Shown here: positions 32,045-43,700 of the stretch, in pieces
Position numbering within the stretch: the stretch's first letter is position 1
How the letters are laid out: each line of letters opens with the position of its first letter
Origin: Schizochytrium sp. TIO01
Lineage: Eukaryota > Sar > Bigyra > Thraustochytrida > Thraustochytriidae
Direction of reading: 5' to 3'
NCBI GenBank assembly: GCA_004764695.1
Contig: SMSO01000025.1
Location: 1,969,102-2,033,101, forward strand
DNA length: 64,000 nucleotides
The notes under the pieces: model-generated
Database searches by the model: none
Told to the model about the DNA's origin: nothing
Seen by the model: only the letters and a program-made list of their open reading frames with translations
Program-made: the position numbers and the translations under genes

Positions 32045-34430
32045 ACAGCAGCAGCAGCAGCAACCATACGTGTACATGAACCAAGGTTATGGTTACATGA
32101 TGCCACAGCAGCAGATGAACCAGATGCAATGCATGATGCTGCCAGACGGTAGACTTGTGATGATGTCTCCTGACGCCATGCACTCATTTATGTCACAACA
32201 GGGGTGGAACAGCCAAACACCATCGAATTCTTCTTCTTCTCCTAACAGCAACATCAATAACGGCAACACCAACAACAGCAGCAGCAACAGCAGTAGTAGC
32301 CAAAATAATAACAGCAACAATAAGGGGAGTAACAATGGTAGTAACAGCAATGGCAGTAGCAGTAGCAACAGTGGCAATAACAGCAGCAACAATGCTAACG
32401 AGAATCACAATAATGGAAGCTACTCTTCCCAGCAACATTGCCAACAACATCAAGAATCTTCATCGCCACCTCAGTTGCAGCAGCTCTCAGGCCAGCAACA
32501 ACCTCAATTTATCCAATCTCAACAGCAGTTCCAGAATCAGCACCAACACCAAAGCCAAGATAATTCCTTGTCACAACAATCTCAGTCACAGCAGCAGCAG
32601 CAGCAGCAACAACAACAACAGCAGCTCCAACAACCCTCCCAACACTTACAGCAAGATTCTCAACAACAGCAACAACAAAATCAACAACATCCAGCATACA
32701 ACTCCTACTCCCAGCAGTCTAACACCAACGGAATGCTCAATGCTGGAAATGGCCAGAATGGAATGAGCAACAGTGGGGGACAGATTCCTCAAGAACAGCA
32801 AGTTCAAATGTTCTCACCAAACAACTTATCTTCGGGATCATCCAATGATTCAGCTGGGAGTGGTCAGAGTGGGTCAGTACCTCAGCAAGGTTTATTAGTG
32901 CAAAACTCGCAGCAATCATCACAGCCCGAGAAAGAACAAGAGTGGTCGTCAGCGCTAGGACATCAGCAGCTGCAGCAGAATCTATCCTCAGGCCAACAAC
33001 AGCAGCAACCATTTTTTTCGCAAAGCATGATGAGTGGGGGGCCGTATATGAATATGCAACACATGTTTGGCGGTGGTATGATGTATATGGGTCAAGGGGG
33101 AATGCAAATGCATCCGATGGTGCCAAGCAACTTTACGAAAATGCAAAACCCAATGGCAAGCTCCTCACCCGTGCCGTCAATTTCTAACTCACATGGCCGA
33201 TCCAAGAAAAAAATGAAAACTTCCCATCGATCTGCGAAATCATTGCGTGACCTTATTAAATCACGTCGCGCGTTGAAACGTATTAATGAGTTTGTTGGCC
33301 CATTTCCTACGACTGAGTTAGAAGAAGCCATCAAAATTACAAACATTCTTCCTGGAGCGAGGTTCTCTGGACACTTTGTCATCACCGATTCTCATATGCT
33401 GAAGAGGGTGCGCTTTGGTGGCCTCGGAATCATGCGCGGTAGTTGTTTCGCAGACATCTTCAAGGCAATCAATCGTACTCGTATTCACAAATTGGATCTT
33501 GATGATACACAGAGTATTGAACTTGCAAAATTAGCAAAGTACGCAGAACCAGAGCGCAAGGGTTCTATCATTGGACCAGACAATCTTGCGGTGCTGTGGA
33601 ATGCACTTCGGGCACCGCATTGTCCATTGGAGGAATTGAACGCTGATGGTACGGATGCTGGTGCCAGTCACGGGTACAGGGCACTAGGGGCGGCTTTGGC
33701 ATTGAACACAAAACTTTTGGTATTGAAACTGGATGATACATCAGATGATGAAACGAGTACTCAGGACTGTAAAGAACTTGCAGACGCATTGAGACAAAAT
33801 GCCCACCTGCAGTCTTTTTCCTTTGCTGGAAATCGAATAGGCTCTGCTGGATGCATTGCTTTTGCTTCCGCTATTCACTTCAATAGTGCCTTGACGTCCT
33901 TGAACTTGGAGGCCAATGGTATTGGCGAAGATGGCTGTGCTGCGATTGCGGACATGTTACGTATTAACACAACCTTGCGAAAACTTGGCCTGGCACGCAA
34001 TACAGAAATTGGTGAGGAAGGCTGTCGTTTAATTAGTGATGCACTGCGTCTGAATGAAACACTGGAAGAGCTCGATTTAGAACAAACAAATATAGGTCTG
34101 AACAGAGCTGCAGGTGTGCGCGCGCTCGCCAGCGGACTGAAGAGAAACAAGAGTCTGAAAGTCTTGATTCTCACGGATAATGACCTTGGCGCAAACGCGA
34201 GTGAGTATCTGTCCAAGTTGCTCAAGTCCAACTCAACATTGACTTCCTTGACTCTTTCCAAAAATCGTATCGGCTTCCGCGCGCTCAAATCTCTAATCCC
34301 TGGTTTGATCACAAACAATTCGCTTGTATTCCTCAACTTAATTAGAAACCCCCTCACAGCACCGTGTTATGAACAGCTTGAAATTCTTTCACGAAGCAAG
34401 CCAAATCTAGCGAAGGGAATTGTTTTGTAG
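31731..34430 (+). CDS. PolyQ/N-rich protein with C-terminal ribonuclease-inhibitor-type LRRs
   Basis: This is an 899-aa single-exon frame from the ATG at 31731. Residues 1-480 are extremely Gln/Asn/Ser-rich: Q10-Q21 is an uninterrupted run, a longer run lies near 103-122, an Asn/Ser block near 165-230, and further Q runs follow, encoded by mixed CAG and CAA. This is a prion-like composition. A basic patch (SKKKMKTSHRSAKSLRDL, about 488-505) leads to a folded region, and from about residue 620 to 895 come about eight LRRs of the 28-residue RNI/NLRC type, such as LTSLNLEANGIGEDGCAAIA and LEELDLEQTNIGL. LRRs of this type bind proteins; no NACHT or kinase domain is present. The antisense polyA/L frames over it are artefacts. 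Confidence 0.87.
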
Positions 34431-36664
34431 ATCATTTCCGGAAGGAGCTAGTAAACAAACAATATTTCTACGCTTGTCTTTTAAAGACAGCATTGCTGAA
34501 GGGGTGGATCACAAGGAGCTCACCCTTTCTATCATTTCTATGATTTGCGGTTTCCTCGAAGTGCCTATTGTGGGGGTACTACCACCTCGATATTCGATAT
34601 CTTTAAAAACTTGCAGAATTCTACATCATTTTGCAAAGGGATATCCCTACCTGGATAGTATTTCTCATGCCTTTATTGCGCTTTTCTTTGCTCTTTCCTG
34701 CCTCAGAATACGTTCGTATACTTAGAGATTCTGGATGGGGTTCTTATTGCCTTTGAGAGGCCACGTTCTTAGTACTAGCGCGTTGGCGCATTAACCATGT
34801 AAATCTCATAACCTACTCTATAAAAACAAAAGACAGACACAAGGGAAGAGCTTTCGCTGCTGCGCCTGCCATTCACATTTTTTTAAGCAATTCAAAGGAC
34901 ATATCTTCAATGAAAGAAATAACCTTCCTTCCTATTAACTGCCAAAACTCCTCTTTCGGTTAGGTTTTCCTTCCTTCACCCTGTGCCTCCGAAGATAGTA
35001 CGGCGTCGGTGCTTGATATTCCGACTCTTCCTTTGTCTTACGATGAGGATCTCAGCGGTCCATATTCCAACGTAGCCAAATGAACTGTCAGAGGCGGTCA
35101 GTTGATAAAATCTAGTCCATCAAACAATACGAGGGACGTGGTCCCCACGTTTCCGGTACGCGTTATTTCGATACGTGTAAATACAGACAGGTTTTCCGAG
35201 TAGGTATGTATTTACAGTGCCGCGATTGATATCAACCCGGCATAATGGCAACATAAAAAGGCCTGCACGCATGGTGTGGCGAATCCAACGTCTGCTACTC
35301 TAGGTCTGTTATTAGTTTCAATATGTTACTAAAAAACGGCTTCACATGGTGCGTGCCTTACACGCCCTTAGTTTCTCCTAGCAAAACTCTGCAGTCCAAC
35401 TACTAGTACGCAATATATTCGTAATAATTACTTGTACTTTGTTGATAAAATAGTAGACACTCAATCTATTCTCTCAATGGCCGCTAAGGTCCGTGATACT
35501 CCGTTCGAGCCGGTGTCAACTCAACCGGTTTGCAGCTGAAGCTGGAGCGGGCACTGGGCTTCATGTCCTATCGGTCACGTTCCTTTCCTTCCAGTGTTGT
35601 GTTGGTCAGCGATGCACGAGCCCATCATATATTCCAAGTAAGTGAGCATTCTAAAAAAATATTGATCAAAAAAGTTTCAATTAAATTTAAAATAAATAAA
35701 GCACTACTCTACCTAGCTAATAGTAGGTATGTGAAATAGTATATTATATATTTTAAATTCCTAATTAAGAAAATAAAAATAGTATATACATACACCATGG
35801 TAATTGAACCCTGCATAAATTAAAAATAAATAAGTGAAAGTCATAAAACCAATTGAGCCCACAAGTCAGCAACGAAAGAAACTCGTGACACAGTTTTATG
35901 TTTAATTTTCCTCGGGCTGGAGATATACTACCTGCAGAGACTATCTTAAAACAATGTCCTGTTAAAATGGTTCATGGCCACGTAAAGGTACCTAGTTTGA
36001 TAATAAATTTCCATCGTCTAGAACGAAGAATAACCTGCATCATAAAAAGCTCGAATGAAAATTGCGTAGCACTCTATGAACGTTGCTCATTTGTTCGATT
36101 CTTCATCTTCTTAGAAACTGTTTGCTCATTCCTGGGTTGGTTGATTTAGTTAATGGTTGCATAGCTTCTCATGTCAGAGAGGTTCGATTAGTTAAGCCCA
36201 ATTCTGTTCGTTCATCTGTGAAAACGTTGCGACTTCATTCGTGTTTATGCATACAAAATTTTAGTTTTACGAGTTGGGTGTTTCTTGTAATATGGCGGAT
36301 AGAGTTAATAGTAATTGCTGCTAGTTGGCATCCCTACTTCATGGGATAATAGTACCTCATTTATCGATAATCCTAACAGTAGCATGACTTCGTGTTCACA
36401 AGCGAGCACGCGCAAACCCGAATCGAGAGGACCGATAGAGCAAGCTTGCTTTACGGCGCTCTCGGAGCCTGTTTGGACGCGAGTGAGGAGGTATATCTTC
36501 ACCGATCTTTGCCTCTGACTTACCTGATTGCGGTCCCTGGAACTTTCCCTTCGGGAGAGGGCTGGATTTGACTGGGATCAATTTGGTTCCGCACATTACG
36601 AGTGCGTGCTGCGAAACGTCGAGCCATCAAGAACAAACAAAGTTAGGCGCTCAACAACAAAAAT
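34431..36664. other. Intergenic region, AT-rich
   Basis: About 2.2 kb without a supported gene. 35640-35880 is very AT-rich. ACGTGG and CCACGT form a small inverted repeat near 35138-35152. The frame at 34420-34725 follows the LRR stop directly and has no known motif. Confidence 0.45.
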
Positions 36665-37501
36665 ATGGTATCATGCTTCGCATTTATGGGAAGGCAACAG
36701 CCAAAAGCGCCTCGTGACACTCCCAAGAAGAAGAATAGCCCACTGAAGGCTGTTAAAAAACGCCTGAGTGCAGTTAGACCGCCGGTGTCTGCTCAAGAGG
36801 CCCCAACGGCGCCGCCTTCATCGGGACAAAGCACGGCTAGGGATGCAGGGATGTTGCAGGACGGCCGTCTTGGTCAAACTAGCCCAGTTGAGGTTGCAAG
36901 AGAGCCTGCAACATCAAATGTGGCAGAAACAGTCTCTGTTCTAGCGTCTCTGGGGGATCCAGGCTTGCCTGGTTCAAGAAGTAGTCTTGGACCTTCATCT
37001 TCAAGCCGCTTGTCACTCCCAATTGTTTCAATTTCAATGCCAATGTCATCATCTGCGGGAAATGGTACGAGTAGCTCGAATCTCTTGAAGAAAGCTCCAC
37101 GCGACTCTGACAAGGACACGAGGGCTTTAGAAACTCGTGTGGAGGAACTCCTTGTCGCAGGCGGAAGGCCATCGGAGATTGCTGATGCATTTGCAGATCT
37201 TGGCGAGATGCAATTGCTTAAGCAGTTTTATTCCCGTTCGATTGAAAGCTTTGCGTTTTGTCTTTCGTATTCTACCGTGAAGCGTCAGGCTAGGGCATAC
37301 CTGGGTGTCGCCAAGGCGCGCTTTGCCTTGGCGAAGAAACAGTCCAAATCCAAGAGAGCTAAGACACGTGATGAGGCTCTGGAGGCTGCCGAAGCAGCAC
37401 TCCTCCTGGCGCAACGATTTCACGGTGGCTCCACACTGGAGGAGGAAACAAAAATGCTAGTAGAAGCAATCAATGCACTGCCTTTTAAGGTCTCTGTGTA
37501 A
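36665..37501 (+). CDS. Unidentified protein with C-terminal helical (TPR-like) region
   Basis: The frame is 278 aa from the ATG at 36665; a second ATG at codon 8 (MGRQQPK) is also possible. Residues 1-155 are basic then Ser/Pro-rich and probably disordered (KKKNSPLKAVKKRL, SSSSRLSLPIVSI). Residues about 160-275 form regular amphipathic helices: EIADAFADLGEMQLLKQFY, QARAYLGVAKARFALAKK, EALEAAEAALLLAQRF, spaced like two or three TPR hairpins. I do not recognise the family. It converges with the papain-fold gene across about 440 bp. Confidence 0.65.
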   Translation: MVSCFAFMGRQQPKAPRDTPKKKNSPLKAVKKRLSAVRPPVSAQEAPTAPPSSGQSTARDAGMLQDGRLGQTSPVEVAREPATSNVAETVSVLASLGDPGLPGSRSSLGPSSSSRLSLPIVSISMPMSSSAGNGTSSSNLLKKAPRDSDKDTRALETRVEELLVAGGRPSEIADAFADLGEMQLLKQFYSRSIESFAFCLSYSTVKRQARAYLGVAKARFALAKKQSKSKRAKTRDEALEAAEAALLLAQRFHGGSTLEEETKMLVEAINALPFKVSV

Positions 37502-37938
37502 CTTGGAAACTTGTGCAGGCGCGCGGCCGGTGTTGTTAGCATACGTTTGTATACGTATGACTGTTTGCCTAAACTGATACATGGATGCATGGGGCGAATG
37601 CTGTTTATTTATCACCCCACATTCAAACTTTTCAGATCATTCTCCTTTTTGTTGTAGAGATTTTTCTTAGATGTGCTATTGAAGAAAAGCTCATAGAACC
37701 CAAACTGTGTGTGCGTGGTGTAGGACCTAGTAGATGTGGTGCTAGAACCAAAGCAACTTTCTTTTGATGTACCAGGAATCGAGGTGGTTTTCTCTTGCTA
37801 TTCTGTTGACAATTAACAAAACATACGCACTATTACTATTTTAAAATTGAAATAATGAACATGATTCTTTCAATGTATTTGCGTGTTTCTGCTTGAAAGA
37901 CAAACAATAAATACGATTGCTCTTGCACGATGTTTATT
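37502..37938. other. Convergent 3' region
   Basis: A short region between two convergent genes. An AATAAA on the + strand at about 37906 may serve the upstream gene. Nothing else was recognised. Confidence 0.4.
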
Positions 37939-39419
37939 TTAGAGTTTTGGACGTTGAATCTCTTTCCATGCCTCTAGCAAAGCTCGGCGAGCTAAAGCAA
38001 CCTGCACGGCACGGAGCACAATTTTCAAAATGGTCTTGATGTGGCCGAGCGCAAACAGAAATCCTACAATATAAGCAATATTTGGCAGGGCAGGGTACTG
38101 CACGACTAGCTGGGCAATACGATCGCGCAGTTTTTCAACATCTATGTAGCTTGTTAAATATAGTTGTGCTCGTAGCCAGAGGTTGTTAATCGCATCACGA
38201 TCGTTCTCATTAATGAGAACGCCAACAAATTTTTGCAAGAATTCTAAAATAAGACCTGCAAAACCAAACCTTTTAAGGCTTACAGAGGCGAATTGGCTTG
38301 GAGGAAACCCAAAACCTTTGCGCGACGAACCTGGCCCTGTGAAATTTGGTTTATCTTGAAGAACAAACACATAATCAATCGACAAATTAGAAGCCCAAGA
38401 AGCCACTCGGGCTTGCTCTGGGCCGCACCATTCATTAACCTCAATACACTCTACGTGCGCAACTAAATCAGACCGTGTGCGTTGAAGAACAAGAAAGTCT
38501 TCCAAAGACCCACTTGCCTCATTTGAGGGGTCGAAATCCACTCGTGGAGAGAGCTGCCTCATTGCCTCCGCAATAGGCGGAGCGTTTCGGACCAAGGAGC
38601 TTCTAAAAAGTGAAATCAAGTAATCACTGTCAGCTACCTATTTTCATGCAAATTTTCTTCGTTGTGAGCAGGTTAAACTTACAAGATTGCATTGGTGCAT
38701 ATGCGTCCATTTGAATTATTCGCGAGGGATTGTATCCCTCGAGGAAAGCTCGGGGCCACTGGGAGGATCGTATGCAGCATCGCCAACCGCCATATCGTCC
38801 TTGTAAGCTGCATCAGTGAATACTTCTCGCCTATAAGCATTTCAAGCTCCGTAAGCCAGCGTTCACGTTCCTCTGGAGCAAGCCGTGGACGCATGACTTG
38901 AGGGGCGCGGGAGGTTCGTAAGACAGTATCAATATTAAGAGTACGGATGACTGGCGGACTGATGTGTAGTACTCGTCTACGTTTCAAAACAACAACAACA
39001 TGATCGTGAGATTGTCCTGTAAGTTGTCTTCCAGCTGCATAAATTGACCCTGCCGTTGTCAAAAGTATTAGGTCTCCTGGTTGCGGTTCGCCATCTCCTA
39101 TGGGTTCTAAAACAGGCGTGTCTAATTTCATATTCCCTACATGTTCTGCGCCCTTTTGAAGTGCAGAAGACCTAGGCAAGGACTTCTCACCATGGTTATT
39201 GAAGTGACTACTTTTGCTGTTCCCAGGATGTTTTCCATCCCTATTGCGCGGTGCCAAGTTTGCTGATTTGGTGTTCCTGGTCCCATCTTTGCAGGTATTG
39301 CCAGGTCGCTCTTCACCATGGCTTACTCCATCCTCCTCCACGCCTGGCTCTAAAGACAAGCTGTCTGGCGCAAACAATTGCGTCACGGCCCTCGCTAGCG
39401 CCTGCACAGCCTCGTCCAT
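37939..39419 (-). CDS. Permuted papain-fold (YiiX/C92-like) protein, two exons, ends in PKL
   Basis: The exons are 39419-38683 and 38626-37939, with a 56-nt GT-AG intron. Joining in frame gives 474 aa and restores RICTNAIFDYLISLF across the junction. The start is the first ATG, preceded by an in-frame stop. Residues about 20-110 are low complexity. GDLILLTTAGSIYAAGRQ followed by SHDHVVVVL, then a long segment and RICTNAI, is the order His before Cys seen in circularly permuted NlpC/P60 (C92, YaeF/YiiX) hydrolases; the candidate catalytic pair is that His and Cys. Near the C-terminus a hydrophobic helix (NIAYIVGFLFALGHIKTIL) suggests membrane attachment. The last residues are RPKL, a weak PTS1-like ending. 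The substrate is unknown: peptidase, amidase or lipid acyl hydrolase. Confidence 0.75.
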
Positions 39420-40746
39420 ACCGCGTTTTCGGTCCAGGAAAAGCAATGTTCACGGCCTAGGAAGCATCCGGCTCTGCGATTGCTTCTTCTGACTCGTCTT
39501 ACTACAAATTCTTCATTTCATTTTAAAAGTCGAATAAAAGTGACTCGATCCTTTTGCTTTCTTTGGCAATATTTTAGAAAAGAAGTAACACCCAAAGAAC
39601 GAATCGATTATCCGATGTCCCAAATCATATGGAAAGTTCGAGCAGGCGAAGAACCTACAGTATTACAAGAAAGGCACCAGAAACTGAAGTCAGTAAACAT
39701 AACTCATGAACAACGAGATGCCTAGCACGTTTTCTGAGAGGCCGCCAGCCAATTCTAAGAGAAAGTTACTAAACGAGGATGAGCTAGAATCCTTGCGTGG
39801 AACTAATATCTGTCTCATTCTGACAGGTCCACATATCCTTTCAGCCCGAATGATGACTTCATTCGGTTCTGAAGTCGCAGCCTCTCCTCAGCCACACGCC
39901 CTCTTCAAGATATGCTCCATGCCCAGTCCAATTTGATCTAATCAAAGAGCTTTCTTCTCTTGGATTGCGATTGCTGGCTGCTAGTGGTCGGCAGCCAGCG
40001 CGGAGTACAAAGTGGAGTATCCAGCTGTGCAAGTAGAGAATCCTCTCCTCAAATAGAGTATCTGAATTATAAATCACTTGCAGTACAGAGGACTTAGTAG
40101 GCAAAGGCAAAAGCGGCTCCTCTCACCTCACATAAGAGCCAGGGATTTTTTCAGCATTTTCTGCACTTCTTCAAGTTCCCTGCCAGGCTCCTTGTCATGC
40201 TCTAGCAAGGGTTCGGGGGGAGTCTATTATCTTGTCTGCTGTACGCACTTGAACCTGTGCTATGGCGTTTATAAAGTGTTCTTCGTGAATCTTCAGAGCT
40301 TTAGTTTCTTTCTAGCTTTGGAGGCTGGCAAAATAGTAAAAAGATGGAGTTTTTTTTCTCTTTAATTAAAAAATAAAATATAAATGTAAAAATAGAATAA
40401 TAATAATAATATTAGTAATAATTATAATTATAATTATAAAACATGTTTTATTGCAAGAAAAAAGATTTTAGGCCTGTGACGCAACGCAAAGTAATGCAAA
40501 GTAAAAGCAAATCCAGATCACCTCTTGGTGCTGGTTTCCTCTCCAGAGTTTGTGGCTGCTGGGGTCAGCGGCTCTGCGACGTAGCTGCTGCTTCAAAGCA
40601 GCTCGTTACGGTTTGTCTAACTGACTGGCTGACGGGCTGGTCGGTTGGTTGTTTGGTTGGTTGATTTTGCTCGACGATTTTTGAGACCAGCTAAGTAGGT
40701 TGGGTGCGCGTGAGGTCTTGGCTTCTCTAGGTCTCTTTGTGGGAAA
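39420..40746. other. Divergent intergenic region, papain-fold gene / PPIP5K
   Basis: This holds the promoters of both genes. 40330-40445 is nearly pure A/T with AATA and ATAATT arrays. The frames near 39480-40365 are short and have no family signals. Confidence 0.45.
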
Positions 40747-43700
40747 ATGACAGACTATTCTGAGTTTGAGGCGGACCTCGATGACTTCTCGAGGCACAAG
40801 TTCGGCGGCTTGCCCAAGCCGCTGAAGCAGGCGCCGATTATCTTGGGAATCTGTGCAATGAAGAAGAAGGCGGAATCCAAGGCAATGAAGGAAATCCTCA
40901 ACCGGCTGCGAAGACTCAATATCACCGTGGTGATATTTCCTGAGAAGGCTATTCTCAATGACCCTGTGGAAAGCTGGCCAAGCTGTCACTGCTTGATCAG
41001 CTTCTTCTCAGATGGTTTTCCTCTCGAAAAGGCTGTTGCATATGCCGAGCTGCGCAAGCCTTTTCTGATCAACGAGATCAAGCCTCAGTTTCTTCTGAAG
41101 GATCGCCGCCATGTCATGAACCTTCTGGCAAAGTATGGGGTACCAACCCCACCTCAGGTGGTTATGAACCGCTCTGCAAGCTCCCCTTCGGGTTATCCAG
41201 TCATTGTAAACCAGGAAGATGACCTTCAGGAATACGATGATTACATTGTAGTGAGTGGCGTTCGTATCGACAAGCCATTCGTCGAAAAGCCCGTTGATGG
41301 CGATGACCACAACATTTATATTTACTACCCGCGTACAGCTGGTGGTGGTAGCTGCCGTCTATTCCGCAAGGTGGATGACCGCAGCAGCGAATTCTTCCCT
41401 GATGCCAACAATGTTCGTCGCAATGGAAGCTACATTTATGAATCGTTCATCCGCACCGAAGGATCAGACGTGAAAGTTTACACTGTGAGTGAAACTTATG
41501 CTCACAGTGAAGCTCGCAAGTCCCCCACTATCGATGGTGTCGTAAGTCGCAACGACGATGGATTTGAGGTTCGTTACCCTGTCTTGCTGAACCCAGTAGA
41601 GAAGGAGATCGCGGCACGCATTGTAGTTGCCACAGGTCAGCGTGTGTGTGGTTTTGACGTACTGCGCTCTGATTCAAACTCGTATGTTTGTGATGTCAAC
41701 GGATGGAGCTTTGTCAAGAATAATCAGAAATACTATGATGACTTTGCTCTGATCCTCAGTGATCTTATGCGCCGGGCAATGGGAATAATGTCTTTGCAGC
41801 GTTTTTTTCCCGCAGGATCAGCCCTGCCCGAGGGATTTGAGGAGGATACCGATGATACTGACACTGACAACGGCCCAAGCACTCCGCAGCATGCTCCAAG
41901 CTTTCGGTCGATGAATATAGTTGATGATAATCCTCACGAGGAGCTCCGCTGTGTTATTGCCATCGTTCGCCACGGTGACCGTACCCCGAAGCAGAAGCTC
42001 AAGCTCAAAACTTCCCACCCTTCGCTTCTGAGCCTCTTTTCTAAGTATGGTACTGGCAAAGTCCGCGAAGAGCTCAAATTGAAATCTGCAGCCCAGCTCA
42101 GCAGCGTGCTCAAGATCTTGTGTGAGCGAATTAAGGAGGTAGAGCGTGAGCGCTCACAAGGAGAAGAGAGCGATGGAGAGGAGCAAGATTATCTTGACAG
42201 CCTCCTACAAGCCCGGACAGTGCTGGAGATGCATGGAACCTTTAAGGGTATTAATCGTAAGGTACAATTGAAACCTATTGAGTGGGACGAAGATACTGGC
42301 GCTATCACAACTGCTCAGTTTATCTTGAAGTGGGGTGGTGTTCTGACTTTCCCTGGGCGGCACCAAGCTGAGCAAATGGGTCAGTCCTTCCGTCAAAAGC
42401 TTTACCCGTTCGATGGTCTTCTGCGCCTGCACTCTACGTACCGTCACGACCTGAAGGTGTATAGCTCCAATGAGGGACGTGTGCAGGTAACCGCAGCAGC
42501 TTTTGCTAAGGGTCTTCTCAGTTTCACGGGCCACTTGACTCCCATTCTCACGAGTTTGGTTCGCAAGTCGCCGGATGTCGACCAACTCTTAGACGATGCT
42601 TCTGACGCCAAGCTCCCTATTGAGCAAGTCAAACAACGTCTGCACGCGGCGCTGCTTGAAAAGGAACCTGTCAAAGAGACTTTGATGGAGACTGTTGCAC
42701 CTACGGATGCTTCCTCACTTACGGACTCCTTTGCCCAGATTGACTACAATCCTCGCGCTGCCATGGGGTATCTGAACCAACATATTGTAGGTCTCGTGAA
42801 GCAACTGCGTGTGATTGTAAAAACTCACCGCGCCAAGTTTGGCATCAACCTCGGGTCTGCTGGAGTTGCTAACACAGGCAAGCTGCTAGAAGAAACGCAG
42901 AATTCGGATCGCTCAGCTGAGGGCGGCGCCAAAATGAGTGGTGAAAGCAACGAGAGTGTAACATCCTCGCTGGATCGTTCCGATGTTGGTCATTCTCTCC
43001 AGTCAATTGTGTCTGCGGAGAACGGTACAGCACTTCTCATGGCACTACACCGTTGGTCGAAGCTCGAGAAGGACTTTTACGTTCGCAAGAAGGATCGCTT
43101 TGACTTGAGCAAGATTCCCGATATCGCTGATAGCGTGAAATTTGACATGCTGCATAACCCTCAGCTTCTCAAGCTGGAGCCGCCTCACTTGCGCCACATC
43201 TTCCAGCTCTCCCTCTCACTAGCTGACATTGTGGTACCCCAGGAGTATGGCATCACTCCTAAAGAGAAGAAGAGTATTGGTGGCCGCATCGCCCGCAATC
43301 TGATCGAAAAGATCCGCTCAGACTTTGCGAATACCGTGACATATTGTATCAATGGTCAAGTAGGAACCACTGCCGCATCTTCCACCCTACCCACGCCTGT
43401 GGGAGGATCTGTGCGCACATTCCAAAAAGTTGAGCCGCTTAGTGCCGGCCCGACACCTTTGCCTGCGCTCAGCGCTGTGAACAATGGTTCTAACGCAGCC
43501 AACACTGGTGCTGGAGCTACTGTGTCACCTCCGGAAACCCCTCCTGACAATGGTGTTGAGTCTCTGGAAAGCAGCAGCGTTGCCAGCGAAGAGACCTTCC
43601 ACAGGCTGGACAGGCGCCATGCAAGATCTATGGGCATCAAGTCGAGCGATCGTATGGTTCGCACACGCTTGTATTTTACCAGCGAGTCCCACTTGCACTC

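Noticed and set aside
31573-32697. Minus-strand Ala/Val- and Leu-rich frames opposite the polyQ region, and + frames rich in Ser/Asn or Ala/Thr
   Set aside because: They are alternative frames of CAG/CAA repeats inside a clear coding sequence.
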